This document shows, piece by piece, positions 16,937-25,863 of a stretch of 35,624 nucleotides of DNA (positions are counted from its first letter, which is position 1; every line of letters starts with the position of its first letter). The translations under genes and the position numbers were made by a program. The notes under the pieces are model-generated. The model was given only the letters and a program-made list of their open reading frames with translations, made no database searches and was not told the DNA's origin. The stretch is from Micavibrio sp964400125 (lineage in GTDB: Bacteria; Pseudomonadota; Alphaproteobacteria; Micavibrionales; Micavibrionaceae), in NCBI GenBank assembly GCA_964400125.1, contig CAYNSR010000020.1, forward strand, positions 1 through 35,624. The letters run 5' to 3'.

Positions 16937-17944
16937 CTATGCACCGCGCCAAAATCCCATAATATCCATAGCATCCGCCAAGATGGGGCGCGCCAGCGCA
17001 TTGGCCTTTTCCGCGCCATCCTTCAGGATCATGTCGATTTTATCCGGATACGCCAGCAAATCCGCCATTTTTTCTGTGATCGGGGCCAATTCCCGAACGG
17101 CCAGTTCGGCCAGCGCCGGTTTGAAGGCCGACCATTGCTGGCCGCCGAATTCCTTCAGCACATCGGCCTTGGTGCGGCGGCTCAGCGCGGCGTAAATCGC
17201 CACCAGATTATCCGCCCCTGCCCGGCCACTCAGCCCGGCGACATCCATCGGCAGGGGTTCCGCATCGGTCTGGGCCTTCCTGATTTTTGCGGCGATTGTA
17301 TCCGCATTGTCGATCAGGTTGATGCGTGAATTGTCAGATTCGTCTGATTTGCTCATTTTTTTTGTGCCATCACGAAGCGACATGACCCGGGTTGCCTCAC
17401 CAAGGATCTGCGGTTCAGGCTGCGGGAAGAAATCACGTTTGTAACGGGTATTGAAGGTCGCGGCAATTTCCCGCGCCAACTCCAGATGTTGTTTCTGGTC
17501 TTCACCGACCGGCACATGCGTCGCCTTATATGCCAAAATATCCGCAGCCATCAGGACCGGATAGGCAAACAGGCCAAGACCGACACGTTCAGTATTTTTC
17601 CCGGCCTTGTCCTTGAACTGCGTCATACGTTCCAGCTTGCCCATTTGCGTCATGGTCGCCAGAAGCCACATCAATTGCGAATGTGCAGGCACGGCAGATT
17701 GCGGGAAGATAACCGATTTTTGCGGATCGACCCCGGCGGCGATATAGGCGGCGGCAATTTCCCGTGTTGATTTTTTCAATGCCTCCGGCTCCTGCGGCAC
17801 GGTGACCGCATGCAGGTCAACCACGCAAAACAGGCATTCATAATCGTCGCGTTGCAAATCGACCCAGTTCCTGAGCGCCCCGAGATAATTGCCAAGGTGC
17901 AGGTTATTGGTCGGCTGCATGCCGGAGAGGATACGCTTTTTCAT
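16937..17944 (-). CDS. trpS: Tryptophan-tRNA ligase
   Basis: This 335-residue class I aminoacyl-tRNA synthetase has the HIGH-type motif LHLGNYLGAL near residue 16, the tryptophan-pocket segments VVDLHAVTVPQ, VPVGEDQKQHLELAREIA, and KKMSKSDESDNSRINL as the KMSKS loop near residue 197. Its length is normal. The frame is open upstream to 18295, but that runs into murJ; homology starts at MKKRILSGMQPT, and AAAGGA lies about 10 bases before the ATG at 17944. It follows murJ by 17 bases and is probably co-transcribed. Confidence 0.97.
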   Translation of the reverse strand: MKKRILSGMQPTNNLHLGNYLGALRNWVDLQRDDYECLFCVVDLHAVTVPQEPEALKKSTREIAAAYIAAGVDPQKSVIFPQSAVPAHSQLMWLLATMTQMGKLERMTQFKDKAGKNTERVGLGLFAYPVLMAADILAYKATHVPVGEDQKQHLELAREIAATFNTRYKRDFFPQPEPQILGEATRVMSLRDGTKKMSKSDESDNSRINLIDNADTIAAKIRKAQTDAEPLPMDVAGLSGRAGADNLVAIYAALSRRTKADVLKEFGGQQWSAFKPALAELAVRELAPITEKMADLLAYPDKIDMILKDGAEKANALARPILADAMDIMGFWRGA

Positions 17945-17961
17945 TTTTTCAAGTCCTTTAA

Positions 17962-19554
17962 TCAGTCCTGCCCTTCGGCTTCCAGTTCCTGAAGATTGGC
18001 AGGCATCGCCTTGGGGGTTTTGACAAAGTATTTTTTGACGTCCTGAATGCGCACGACGCCGATGACCTGCGCGGCGGCAAAATAAAGAATACCACCCCCG
18101 CCGCAAAGCACCAGCAACGCAATCAGTTTCCGCAGTGTTTCCCCGGCAAACCAATCCGCCATGGCATAGGCAATCAAGGCAAGATACGCCCCCATCAGCC
18201 CGGCGCAAAAAGTTATTTTGGCCACAGCGGTTTTCAGGCGTGAGTCGAACATCGTTTCCTTTTGCCCTTGCAGGCCGCGCCAGAGCAGATAACACTGCGC
18301 CCAGCCGGACAATCCCGTCGCCAGCGCGATCCCCGCGACATCAATGAACTGAACCATGATAACCGCAACGATAATATTGAAGACCGACATCATCACGGCG
18401 ATTTTCACCGGCGTCATGGTATCCAGCCGCGACCAGTAGGCGGTAGAGAGAATTTTCACCGCCACAAAAGCCGGAAGGCCCAGCGCCAGACAGGCCAGCG
18501 CCGGGGCGGCACGGAGCGTATCGGCATGGGTAAAGGCCCCGCGCTCAAACAATACCCCGATCAATTCGCCGGGGACCACCATCAGCGCCACCGCCGCCGG
18601 AACGGTCAGAACCAGACAATATTCCAGCGAACGGTTGAACAGATCATGCGCCTCCGCCGCCCGGTCAGCGGCCAGCGCGCGGGTCAGCATCGGCAACAAC
18701 GCCGTGCCAACGGCAATGCCGATAATCCCCAGCGGCAATTGAAACAGGCGGTCGGCGTAATAAAGCGCCGAAATCGCGCCCGTCGCCAGAAACGAGGCAA
18801 TAATCAGATCAATAAACAGGTTGATATGCATGATCCCCGCCCCAACCGCACCGGGGGCCATCAGCTTGAACAGTTTTTTGATCTCCGGCGTCAGGCGCGG
18901 CCTGATAACGGGAAGGCTGATTTTGTAGCGCCGTAAAAACCACCACAGCCACGCAAGCTGGACAATTCCGGCAATAGCAATCCCCCATGACAGCGCATGC
19001 CCCGGCGTCTTGAACGCCACCGCGCCCAGAAGCGCCATGATCTGGCACAAATTGAAAAAAATCGGCGCGGCGGCGAAGGGCGCAAATTTTTCATGCGCAT
19101 TCAGCATCCCGCCCAGCAACGCGCAAAGCGACATGAACAGGAGATAGGGAAAGGTGATCCGGGTCAGCGCCACGGCGGTTTCATATTGTTCGGAACCCGG
19201 TTCAAAGCCCGGCGCGATCAGGCCGATAACCCACGGCATAGCGGCAATCATCACGATACTGAACAACGACAGGATCAGGAACATGATAGAAAACGCCTGT
19301 CCCGCGAACCGCGCCGCCGCCGCTTCACCGTCTTTTTGCAAATGCCCGGAATAAATCGGAACAAAGGAAACCGCAAAGGCCCCTTCCGCCGTGACATGAC
19401 GGAAAAAATTCGGCAGTTTCAACGCAACAAAAAACGCATCCGCCAGCGGCCCCGCCCCTAAAATGGCCGCCGTCATCACATCGCGGACAAACCCGACGAT
19501 CCGCGACAATCCGGTCATCCCGGCGACGGTAACCATGGCTTTTATCAGCTTCAT
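17962..19554 (-). CDS. murJ: Lipid II flippase MurJ
   Basis: This 530-residue MOP-superfamily membrane protein has about 14 helices. The N-terminus has the family signature GLSRIVGFVRDVMTAAILGAGPLADAFFVA and LPNFFRHVTAEGAFAVSFVPIY, including the essential arginines. It moves lipid-linked peptidoglycan precursor across the inner membrane. The C-terminal tail is hydrophilic (KYFVKTPKAMPANLQELE). The murJ-trpS pair is common in alphaproteobacteria. Confidence 0.97.
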   Translation of the reverse strand: MKLIKAMVTVAGMTGLSRIVGFVRDVMTAAILGAGPLADAFFVALKLPNFFRHVTAEGAFAVSFVPIYSGHLQKDGEAAAARFAGQAFSIMFLILSLFSIVMIAAMPWVIGLIAPGFEPGSEQYETAVALTRITFPYLLFMSLCALLGGMLNAHEKFAPFAAAPIFFNLCQIMALLGAVAFKTPGHALSWGIAIAGIVQLAWLWWFLRRYKISLPVIRPRLTPEIKKLFKLMAPGAVGAGIMHINLFIDLIIASFLATGAISALYYADRLFQLPLGIIGIAVGTALLPMLTRALAADRAAEAHDLFNRSLEYCLVLTVPAAVALMVVPGELIGVLFERGAFTHADTLRAAPALACLALGLPAFVAVKILSTAYWSRLDTMTPVKIAVMMSVFNIIVAVIMVQFIDVAGIALATGLSGWAQCYLLWRGLQGQKETMFDSRLKTAVAKITFCAGLMGAYLALIAYAMADWFAGETLRKLIALLVLCGGGGILYFAAAQVIGVVRIQDVKKYFVKTPKAMPANLQELEAEGQD

Positions 19555-19657
19555 AAAAAACGATTCCCGGGAAAAATTGGCGACAGCCCTTCAAAAACCA
19601 TTCCCGCACAAATTTGGCAAGCCCCGCCCCTTTGATGTTATGGGAATAATACAATTC

Positions 19658-19687
19658 TTGCACAGGCACAACACCTGCCCCTATAAC
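19658..19687 (+). promoter_or_regulatory. Possible sigma-70 promoter for the unknown gene-ubiE unit
   Basis: TTGCAC at 19658-19663 and TATAAC at 19682-19687 are separated by 18 bases and lie about 60 bases before the ATG at 19749. The gap 19555-19748 holds nothing else recognised. Confidence 0.4.
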
Positions 19688-19748
19688 CTGACACTATAAC
19701 GGAGATCAAAAGAATAATTCAGAATATGACAGGGGAAAACACAGCATT

Positions 19749-20282
19749 ATGGATGATTCATCTGCAACACGCCTGACCGAGCTTTTCCGGAACAAAGCCG
19801 AAAACCGCCGCATCGACCGGGGAAAAATCTGCCTGTCGGTGCTGATGGAAAACGGGGCCGAAATGACCCTCAACGTCAAAACCCCTTTCCAGACGGCGCA
19901 ATATCTGAAATTCCTGCTGGAGAACAAGCATCCCCTGTTCCAGCGCGGCATGAGAATGTTTTCTTTTGGCCCGATGAACGATCCTATCACATTCAAGGCT
20001 TGGGGAACCTATCGGGATCCCGTGAACCGGATGGAGTTCGCGGTGATGTCGGTCCGCATGCGTTTTTTTCAGGTCCACAGCCCGTCGGAACTATGCTTCG
20101 ACGATGATTTTTGCCGGACCGACTGGGACAGCCCCGGCAACCGCACGCCCGGACCGACCATCCACGAATTCATCCGTGCGCTGGAACGGGCAGGCGGTGA
20201 CTGGAATGATCTGGCATTTACAATGCTGCGGCCACAGTTTAGACCAAAGCCCAGACTCACCATCGTTCCAAAGGAGCCGTAA
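19749..20282 (+). CDS. Hypothetical protein coupled to ubiE
   Basis: This 177-residue soluble protein has no signal peptide or membrane helix. It is Met/Phe/Arg-rich, with segments such as YLKFLLENKHPLFQRG, MRMFSFGPMNDPITFKAWG and FIRALERAGGDWNDLAF. I do not recognise a family. Its stop codon (20280-20282) lies one base before the proposed ubiE start, and the ubiE ribosome site AAGGAG is inside its last codons, so translation of the two is linked. This suggests, but does not prove, a role near ubiquinone synthesis or respiration. Confidence 0.75.
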   Translation: MDDSSATRLTELFRNKAENRRIDRGKICLSVLMENGAEMTLNVKTPFQTAQYLKFLLENKHPLFQRGMRMFSFGPMNDPITFKAWGTYRDPVNRMEFAVMSVRMRFFQVHSPSELCFDDDFCRTDWDSPGNRTPGPTIHEFIRALERAGGDWNDLAFTMLRPQFRPKPRLTIVPKEP

Positions 20283-20283
20283 A

Positions 20284-21054
20284 ATCAAACCGCTTCGTTC
20301 AGACACGACCCGAAACCCCGAGAGCCGGTGGTTTGGTGAAAAACCGGTCAGCCCCGATGAAAAAACCGGGCTGGTCGTCGATGTCTTTGATTCCGTTGCC
20401 GACAACTATGACCTGATGAACGACCTGATGTCGGCTGGCGTGCACCGCCTGTGGAAAAACCGCTTGATTCGCCAGATTCGCCCACGCCCGGAATATGCGT
20501 ATCTTGATGTCGCCGGGGGGACGGGCGATATTGCCTTCCGTATCCGCGAAAAAACCGGGCCTGCGAAAATTACCCTATGCGACCTCAACGCCGAGATGCT
20601 GCGGGTGGGGCGCGACCGCGCGGCGGATCGCGGCTGGCTGAATGATTTTGAATGGATTGTCGGCAATGCCGAAAAACTGCCCGTGGAAAACGAGTCCGCC
20701 GATATCTACACGATATCCTTCGGTCTGCGCAACGTCACGCATATCGACGATGCCCTGCGCGAAGCCTATCGCGTTCTGAAACCCGGCGGGCGTTTTTTCT
20801 GTCTGGAGTTTAGCCGTGTCGATGAGCCGTTGCTGGCAAAACTCTATGATGCCTATTCTTACAATATTATCCCGCGCATCGGCCAGATCGCAGCCAGGGA
20901 TCGCGACAGCTACCAGTATCTGGTGGAAAGTATCCGCAAATTCCCGCCGCAAAAAGCCCTGGAAAAACGGCTGTACCATGCCGGATTCGACAAGGTCAAA
21001 ATCACCAGCCTCTCTTTCGGCATTGCGGCGATTCATGAAGCGTGGAAGCTTTAG
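20284..21054 (+). CDS. ubiE: Ubiquinone/menaquinone C-methyltransferase UbiE, with probable ATC start
   Basis: This protein is about 256 residues and methylates the quinone ring using SAM. Conserved parts are WFGEKPVSPDEKTGLVVDVF, YDLMNDLMSAGVHRLWK, the SAM loop LDVAGGTGDIAFRI, IVGNAEKLPVENESADIYT, ISFGLRNVTHIDDALREA and LKPGGRFFCLEFSR. The first in-frame ATG after 20284 is inside YDLMND, too late for the family. The upstream in-frame ATGs (20104, 20206) lie deep in the previous gene. AAGGAG at 20271-20276 stands 7 bases before an ATC at 20284, which gives a family-normal N-terminus. The start is therefore most likely ATC. A base error is the alternative. Confidence 0.93.
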   Translation: MKPLRSDTTRNPESRWFGEKPVSPDEKTGLVVDVFDSVADNYDLMNDLMSAGVHRLWKNRLIRQIRPRPEYAYLDVAGGTGDIAFRIREKTGPAKITLCDLNAEMLRVGRDRAADRGWLNDFEWIVGNAEKLPVENESADIYTISFGLRNVTHIDDALREAYRVLKPGGRFFCLEFSRVDEPLLAKLYDAYSYNIIPRIGQIAARDRDSYQYLVESIRKFPPQKALEKRLYHAGFDKVKITSLSFGIAAIHEAWKL

Positions 21055-21057
21055 GCG

Positions 21058-21396
21058 TCAGCACATCGAGCGCGTAATCCGCCATATTTCATTATGGTCT
21101 TTGAACGTGTCCGGTGTGTAACCGCGATTCTTCTCTGTTACCACATTATTGGCGGTCGCTGCGGCAAAGTGGTCAAACAGGTAAGATGTGCCTTCCAGAA
21201 ACACCAGATGGTCCGATAGAATCTCGTCACCGACCTTCAATCCGGGATTGGCAAAAACAAGAACGTCACCCCCTGAAGATGGCTCAGCCATACTAATCTG
21301 GCAGGCATCCAGCGCGTATCCCGGGAATTCGTAGTAATAATTTTTGCCTAAATTTCTGATGACCTTCAATTTCGTGTGCGATGCAAGTTTCGACAT
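21058..21396 (-). CDS. Unknown small protein, paralogue of the gene at 21417-21794
   Basis: This is a 112-residue protein with no signal peptide. The segments VLVFANPGLKVGDEILSDHL and NRGYTPDTFKDHNEIWR match the neighbouring protein's FIASNPALSVGDTVRVADL and PRGYQPDHFSPADVWDG, so the pair arose by duplication. The core looks like a small beta fold. AAGGGA precedes the ATG. The stop is 3 bases from the end of ubiE, which runs toward it. No family is recognised. Confidence 0.7.
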   Translation of the reverse strand: MSKLASHTKLKVIRNLGKNYYYEFPGYALDACQISMAEPSSGGDVLVFANPGLKVGDEILSDHLVFLEGTSYLFDHFAAATANNVVTEKNRGYTPDTFKDHNEIWRITRSMC

Positions 21397-21416
21397 GTCC
21401 TGTTCCCTTCCCAGCG

Positions 21417-21794
21417 TTAGAATCTAAAAGCCTTATGCCCATCCCACACGTCCGCCGGGCTGAAGTGATCGGGCTGGTAACCGCGAGGTCCAGTGGTCGG
21501 CGGCGCTTCCTCAACCGCCGGGGCCGAAGCCGATTGCGCAAATGTATTTCGTAACAAATAATATTTCTGGGTCGCACCGGGCAATATTTCCAGATCCGCA
21601 ACCCTTACCGTATCCCCGACCGACAATGCGGGATTGGAGGCAATAAAGAAATTCTGTCTCTGGTGCGGTCCCGGCCCTCCGACCGCGTGGCACATGGTAT
21701 GCTTGCTGATGTCTTCCGTCGCGTGGGTCAGGAAATGCCTGCCCTGATAAACATGGACGACGGTTACTATCTCGTCGGGGGGCGTTAGTGTCAT
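21417..21794 (-). CDS. Unknown small protein, paralogue of the gene at 21058-21396
   Basis: This is a 125-residue protein. GGAGG lies 9 bases before the ATG at 21794, which is preferred over an upstream start at 21887. It contains TVVHVYQGRHFLTHATEDIS, FIASNPALSVGDTVRVADLE, an Ala/Pro-rich linker and the PRGYQPDHF ending shared with its neighbour 20 bases downstream. No family is recognised. The histidines and the MCHAVGGPGPHQRQ segment are not conserved in the neighbour. Confidence 0.7.
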   Translation of the reverse strand: MTLTPPDEIVTVVHVYQGRHFLTHATEDISKHTMCHAVGGPGPHQRQNFFIASNPALSVGDTVRVADLEILPGATQKYYLLRNTFAQSASAPAVEEAPPTTGPRGYQPDHFSPADVWDGHKAFRF

Positions 21795-22065
21795 TTTTCT
21801 GATCCTCCAGGAACAATCGGTAACAAAAATCCGGCGGTTTTTATGGAACTTGCCAAAAGACCACCCCGGACTTGGGATAATTAGCATAACTCTTTAAATA
21901 TGTCCAATGACGCATTTTAAGCCATTGAAAAGCCTTGGGTATAACTTGAAAAAATCAGGCTGCGCCGGGTTGCAATTCAAATGTCGGCTGATAATTTCCA
22001 CAATGTATTCCGCCTGGAACACATACCGACAACCCCTAAATTCATCCTTATCTGGAGCGATAAAA

Positions 22066-22500
22066 ATGGACATTACCCGTATTGTAAAAAATGTGCTTCC
22101 GGCCGTTGTGGTTCTGGTTGCCGGACTGTTTGGCATCAACTTTATCTACAACACCTATATGAACGATGGCGCGAACACCGTCATCACGCTGGAACCCGCC
22201 GCTGGCGAAGAAATGGCTCCGGCTGTGGTTGATGACGGTTTCGGCTCCGCCGAGGCAATGGCCGACACCGCCGTTGAAACCACCACGGATGCCGCAGCGG
22301 ACGTTGTTGAGGAACCCGCAGGCGTTGCCGATTGTGCCGCCGCCGATGCTGCCGCAACCGCTGCCATGGGAACCGAAGGGGCCGAAGCCGCGACCAAAGC
22401 CGCCGCAGAATGTCATGCCGCTGCTGCTGCCGTAACGGCAACAGACGCCGTTGAGGACGCGGTTGAAGACGTTGTTGAAGACGATGGCCACGCCCACTAA
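22066..22500 (+). CDS. Membrane-anchored Ala/acid-rich low-complexity protein
   Basis: This 144-residue protein has one N-terminal membrane segment (VLPAVVVLVAGLFGINFIY) and then about 110 residues of Ala, Glu, Asp, Thr and Val with two cysteines in ADCAAAD and AECHAAA contexts. It ends with acidic VEDVVEDDGHAH. The topology suggests a periplasmic disordered tail. GGAG 8 bases before the ATG at 22066 supports the start. A strong terminator follows at 22515. The composition resembles envelope spacer proteins, but no function can be assigned. Confidence 0.7.
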   Translation: MDITRIVKNVLPAVVVLVAGLFGINFIYNTYMNDGANTVITLEPAAGEEMAPAVVDDGFGSAEAMADTAVETTTDAAADVVEEPAGVADCAAADAAATAAMGTEGAEAATKAAAECHAAAAAVTATDAVEDAVEDVVEDDGHAH

Positions 22501-22514
22501 TCACTGATGTTTCC

Positions 22515-22558
22515 GACAGGCCCCGTCTTGAAAAACAAGATGGGGCCTGTCTCGTTTT
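22515..22558 (+). terminator. Strong intrinsic terminator
   Basis: A 16-bp stem (22515-22530 with 22536-22551, one G-T pair) around an AAAAA loop is followed by TCGTTTT. It closes the gene ending at 22500 and separates it from dut, whose ATG is at 22582. Confidence 0.9.
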
Positions 22559-22581
22559 AAACCGTAGGAAGGATACCACAA

Positions 22582-23070
22582 ATGCAATCCGCAACCGTTT
22601 TTCAGGCCCCGTCCATGTGCGATATGGTTCCGGTCAGCATTACAAAACTTGCCCATGCCGCCGACCTGCCGCTGCCGTCCTATGCCACCGCGCAATCCGC
22701 CGGGATGGACCTGTGCGCGGCGGTCGAAGAACCTGTCACGCTTCAACCCGGCGCACATGCCATGATCCCGACCGGAATTGCCATCGCCCTGCCCGCCGGG
22801 TTCGAGGCACAGGTGCGTCCGCGTTCCGGTCTCGCCGCAAAAAACGCGGTGACTGTCCTCAACAGCCCCGGAACGGTTGATGCGGATTATCGTGGTGAAA
22901 TCAAGGTTATCCTGATCAATCTGGGCCAGACTCCGTTCATGATCGAACGCGGAATGCGCATCGCCCAGATGGTCGTCGCCCGCCATGCCACCGTGGACTG
23001 GCATGAAATGGCCGTATTGCCGGACACGGAACGCGGCGCGGGCGGGTTTGGATCGACAGGGACGCGCTGA
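22582..23070 (+). CDS. dut: dUTP diphosphatase
   Basis: This 162-residue trimeric dUTPase hydrolyses dUTP to dUMP. All five motifs can be followed: SAGMDLCAAVEE, the RPRSGLAAKN loop, NSPGTVDADYRGEIKV with the catalytic Asp, ERGMRIAQMVVA, and the C-terminal GAGGFGSTGTR P-loop-like arm. GGAAGG lies 9 bases before the ATG at 22582. About 10 N-terminal residues precede the usual family start, and an internal ATG is available, so the exact start is slightly uncertain. It lies 60 bases before mutS. Confidence 0.96.
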   Translation: MQSATVFQAPSMCDMVPVSITKLAHAADLPLPSYATAQSAGMDLCAAVEEPVTLQPGAHAMIPTGIAIALPAGFEAQVRPRSGLAAKNAVTVLNSPGTVDADYRGEIKVILINLGQTPFMIERGMRIAQMVVARHATVDWHEMAVLPDTERGAGGFGSTGTR

Positions 23071-23081
23071 TCCCTGAAAAA

Positions 23082-23120
23082 TACGACGAAAACCCTTCCC
23101 CTGCGGCCAGCTTCGTCGTA
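23082..23120. repeat. 9-bp inverted repeat before mutS
   Basis: TACGACGAA (23082-23090) and TTCGTCGTA (23112-23120) pair perfectly across 21 bases and end 10 bases before the mutS ATG. Read on the minus strand the stem is followed by TTTTT. There is no minus-strand gene here to terminate, so it may be a regulatory structure. mutS has no visible Shine-Dalgarno site. Confidence 0.45.
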
Positions 23121-23130
23121 AAAATACTTT

Positions 23131-25863
23131 ATGCCCCAGACCGCGCAAAAATCTTCCGATGATTTCATCGCCGACGGCCATACGCCGATGATGGCGCAGT
23201 ATCTGTCGATCAAGGCGCGCTACCCGGACTGTCTTGTCTTCTACCGCATGGGCGATTTTTTCGAGCTGTTTTTCGATGACGCGATCAAGGCGTCGGAAAC
23301 GCTTGATATCACCCTGACCAAGCGCGGCAAGACGCAGGGCGATGAAATTCCCATGTGCGGCGTTCCCGTGCATTCCTACGAGTCCTACCTTGCGCGTCTG
23401 ATCCGTCGCGGGTTCAAGGTGGCCATCTGCGACCAGACGGAAACGCCGGAGCAGGCAAAAAAACGTGCCAAAGAACAAAAAACATCCAAAGTCCTCGTCA
23501 ACCGTGACGTCATTCGCGTTGTCACGCAAGGAACGCTGACCGAAGATACCTTGCTGGATGCGCGGGAAAACAATTACCTTTCGGCGCTGGCCGAGGCGGG
23601 CGGACAATACGGTCTTGCATGGCTGGAGCTATCTACGGGGGAATTTCAGGTCCAGCCGGTGCTGGAAAAATCCATCGGCGCGACCATCGACCGCATCGGC
23701 GCATCGGAAATTCTCGCCTCCGATAAAATGATTCAAAAACCCGCGCTGGCGGAAGCTTTCGCCCCCTTGCGGAATTGCCTGACACTGCAACCAGCCAGCC
23801 TGTTTGACAGTGAAAACGCCCGGAAACGCCTTGAAACGCTGTTCGGCGTCGGCACGCTTGAATCCTTCGGCACCTTCAGTCGCGCAGAAGTGGCGGCAGC
23901 GGGGGCGTTGATTGACTATGTCGAGCGCACCCAGATGGGTAAGCTCCCGCACCTTGGTCGCCCCCGCCAGATGAGCTCCGGCGCGATGATGGAAATCGAT
24001 GCCGCGACCCGCCGCAATCTCGAACTGGCCCGCACATTGACCGGAGACCGCAAGGGATCGCTGCTCTTTACCATGGACCGCACCGTGACCGCCGCAGGCG
24101 CACGGCTTTTGCAATCACGCCTTTCCGCGCCGCTTTGCGACAAGGTGGCAATCAACCGAAGGCTGGATGAAATCGACCTGCTGGTGACGCAGACGCAATT
24201 ATGCGAGCGTCTGCGCGCGCTTTTGAAAAATATCCCCGACATGGAACGCGCTTTATCACGCCTGACCGTTGGCCGTGGCGGCCCGCGCGACCTCGGGCAA
24301 ATCCGCGACGGGTTGCGTTATGCGGAAGATATCCGGGCGATCCTGATGACCTGCCCTGCGGCAGGGGACGATGGCGGCTTAACGGCCCTTGCCTCCATCA
24401 CGGAACAATTGCAGCAAAACACACATATACAGGCCCTCGCCGATCATTTGTGCGAAGCCCTCAAAGACGAACTGCCCGCCCTTGACCGCGATGGCGGATT
24501 CGTGCGCGAAGGGCATAGCCCCCGCCTTGATGAACTCCGCACCATGCGCGACCAAGGAAAACGCCTGATGATGGAGCTGGAGGGGCGATATAAAACCCTG
24601 ACGGATATCGACTCCTTGAAGATCACCTACAACAACATCCTCGGCTATTTTGTCGAAGTCCCGGCCAAACGCGCCGACAAACTGATGATCCGCCCCGGCG
24701 AGCAGAATACACCGGACAACCCCTTCATCCATCGCCAGACCATGGCCAACGCCGTGCGCTTCACCACGCCGGAATTGGCCCAGATGGAACGCGACATGGC
24801 CTCCGCCGTTGACAAGGCGCTGGCGATTGAGCTGGATATTTTTGATACGCTCTGCGATGAAGTCGCCAATGCATCGGAATCCATCGGCATCGTTGCTCGT
24901 GCCCTTTCCGCGCTCGATGTTGCCGCCGCGCTCGCCCGGCTTGCCACGGAATGCGATCATGTCCGTCCCGTCATCACCGACGATACGGCGTTTGAAATTT
25001 CCGGCGGACGCCACCCTGTCGTCGAATCCGCCCTGCGCGCGCAAAGCGGGAAGGCCTTCGTCCCCAATGACTGCGATTTGAGCGCGGGACGAAACCTGTG
25101 GCTGCTGACGGGGCCGAATATGGCCGGGAAATCAACCTTCCTGCGCCAGAATGCGTTGATTGCCGTCATGGCGCAGATGGGCGCTTTCGTCCCGGCGAAG
25201 TCAGCGACAATCGGTCTGGTCGACCGCCTGTTCAGCCGCGTCGGCGCATCGGACGATCTCGCGCGCGGGCATTCGACGTTCATGGTTGAAATGGTCGAAA
25301 CCGCGATTATCCTGAATCAGGCGACGGAACATTCCCTTGTCATTCTCGATGAGATCGGGCGCGGCACGGCGACGTTTGACGGATTGTCGATTGCGTGGGC
25401 TTGCGTCGAACATTTGCATGCGATCAATAAATCCCGTGCGCTGTTCGCCACGCATTACCATGAACTGACCAGCCTGACGGAAAAACTGGAAAACCTGTCC
25501 TGCCATTCCCTGCAGGTCAAGGAATGGAAAGGCGATATTGTTTTTCTGCATTCCGTTGCCGCCGGTTCCGCAGACCGATCCTACGGCATCCATGTCGCCA
25601 GACTGGCCGGATTGCCGGCAGCCGTGATCGAACGGGCGCAAAACATCCTCGAACGCCTGCAAAAGGGGGAACAATCCGGTACATTGGCGCGTTTGGCGGA
25701 GGATTTGCCGCTTTTCAATGCGGTAAAACCCGCGCCTTTCGCACCCGCAGCACATTCAGCACTTGAAGAAAAACTCAAGGCGATTGATCCTGACGCTCTG
25801 ACGCCAAAACAAGCGCTGGAGATATTGTATGAGCTCAAATCTGAAATCCGCCCCGATGACTGA
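23131..25863 (+). CDS. mutS: DNA mismatch repair protein MutS
   Basis: This 910-residue protein recognises mispairs. The domain I mismatch wedge is FYRMGDFFELFFDDAIK, with the F-x-E motif kept, followed by MCGVPVHSYESYLARLIRRG. The core and clamp domains fill the middle. The ATPase domain has TGPNMAGKSTFLRQ (Walker A near residue 659), FMVEMVETA, the Walker B region LVILDEIGRGTATFDGLSIAWA, and ATHYHELTSL. The C-terminus ends with the LTPKQALEILYELK dimer-type segment. Length is normal. The following cysteine synthase gene overlaps its end. Confidence 0.98.
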   Translation: MPQTAQKSSDDFIADGHTPMMAQYLSIKARYPDCLVFYRMGDFFELFFDDAIKASETLDITLTKRGKTQGDEIPMCGVPVHSYESYLARLIRRGFKVAICDQTETPEQAKKRAKEQKTSKVLVNRDVIRVVTQGTLTEDTLLDARENNYLSALAEAGGQYGLAWLELSTGEFQVQPVLEKSIGATIDRIGASEILASDKMIQKPALAEAFAPLRNCLTLQPASLFDSENARKRLETLFGVGTLESFGTFSRAEVAAAGALIDYVERTQMGKLPHLGRPRQMSSGAMMEIDAATRRNLELARTLTGDRKGSLLFTMDRTVTAAGARLLQSRLSAPLCDKVAINRRLDEIDLLVTQTQLCERLRALLKNIPDMERALSRLTVGRGGPRDLGQIRDGLRYAEDIRAILMTCPAAGDDGGLTALASITEQLQQNTHIQALADHLCEALKDELPALDRDGGFVREGHSPRLDELRTMRDQGKRLMMELEGRYKTLTDIDSLKITYNNILGYFVEVPAKRADKLMIRPGEQNTPDNPFIHRQTMANAVRFTTPELAQMERDMASAVDKALAIELDIFDTLCDEVANASESIGIVARALSALDVAAALARLATECDHVRPVITDDTAFEISGGRHPVVESALRAQSGKAFVPNDCDLSAGRNLWLLTGPNMAGKSTFLRQNALIAVMAQMGAFVPAKSATIGLVDRLFSRVGASDDLARGHSTFMVEMVETAIILNQATEHSLVILDEIGRGTATFDGLSIAWACVEHLHAINKSRALFATHYHELTSLTEKLENLSCHSLQVKEWKGDIVFLHSVAAGSADRSYGIHVARLAGLPAAVIERAQNILERLQKGEQSGTLARLAEDLPLFNAVKPAPFAPAAHSALEEKLKAIDPDALTPKQALEILYELKSEIRPDD

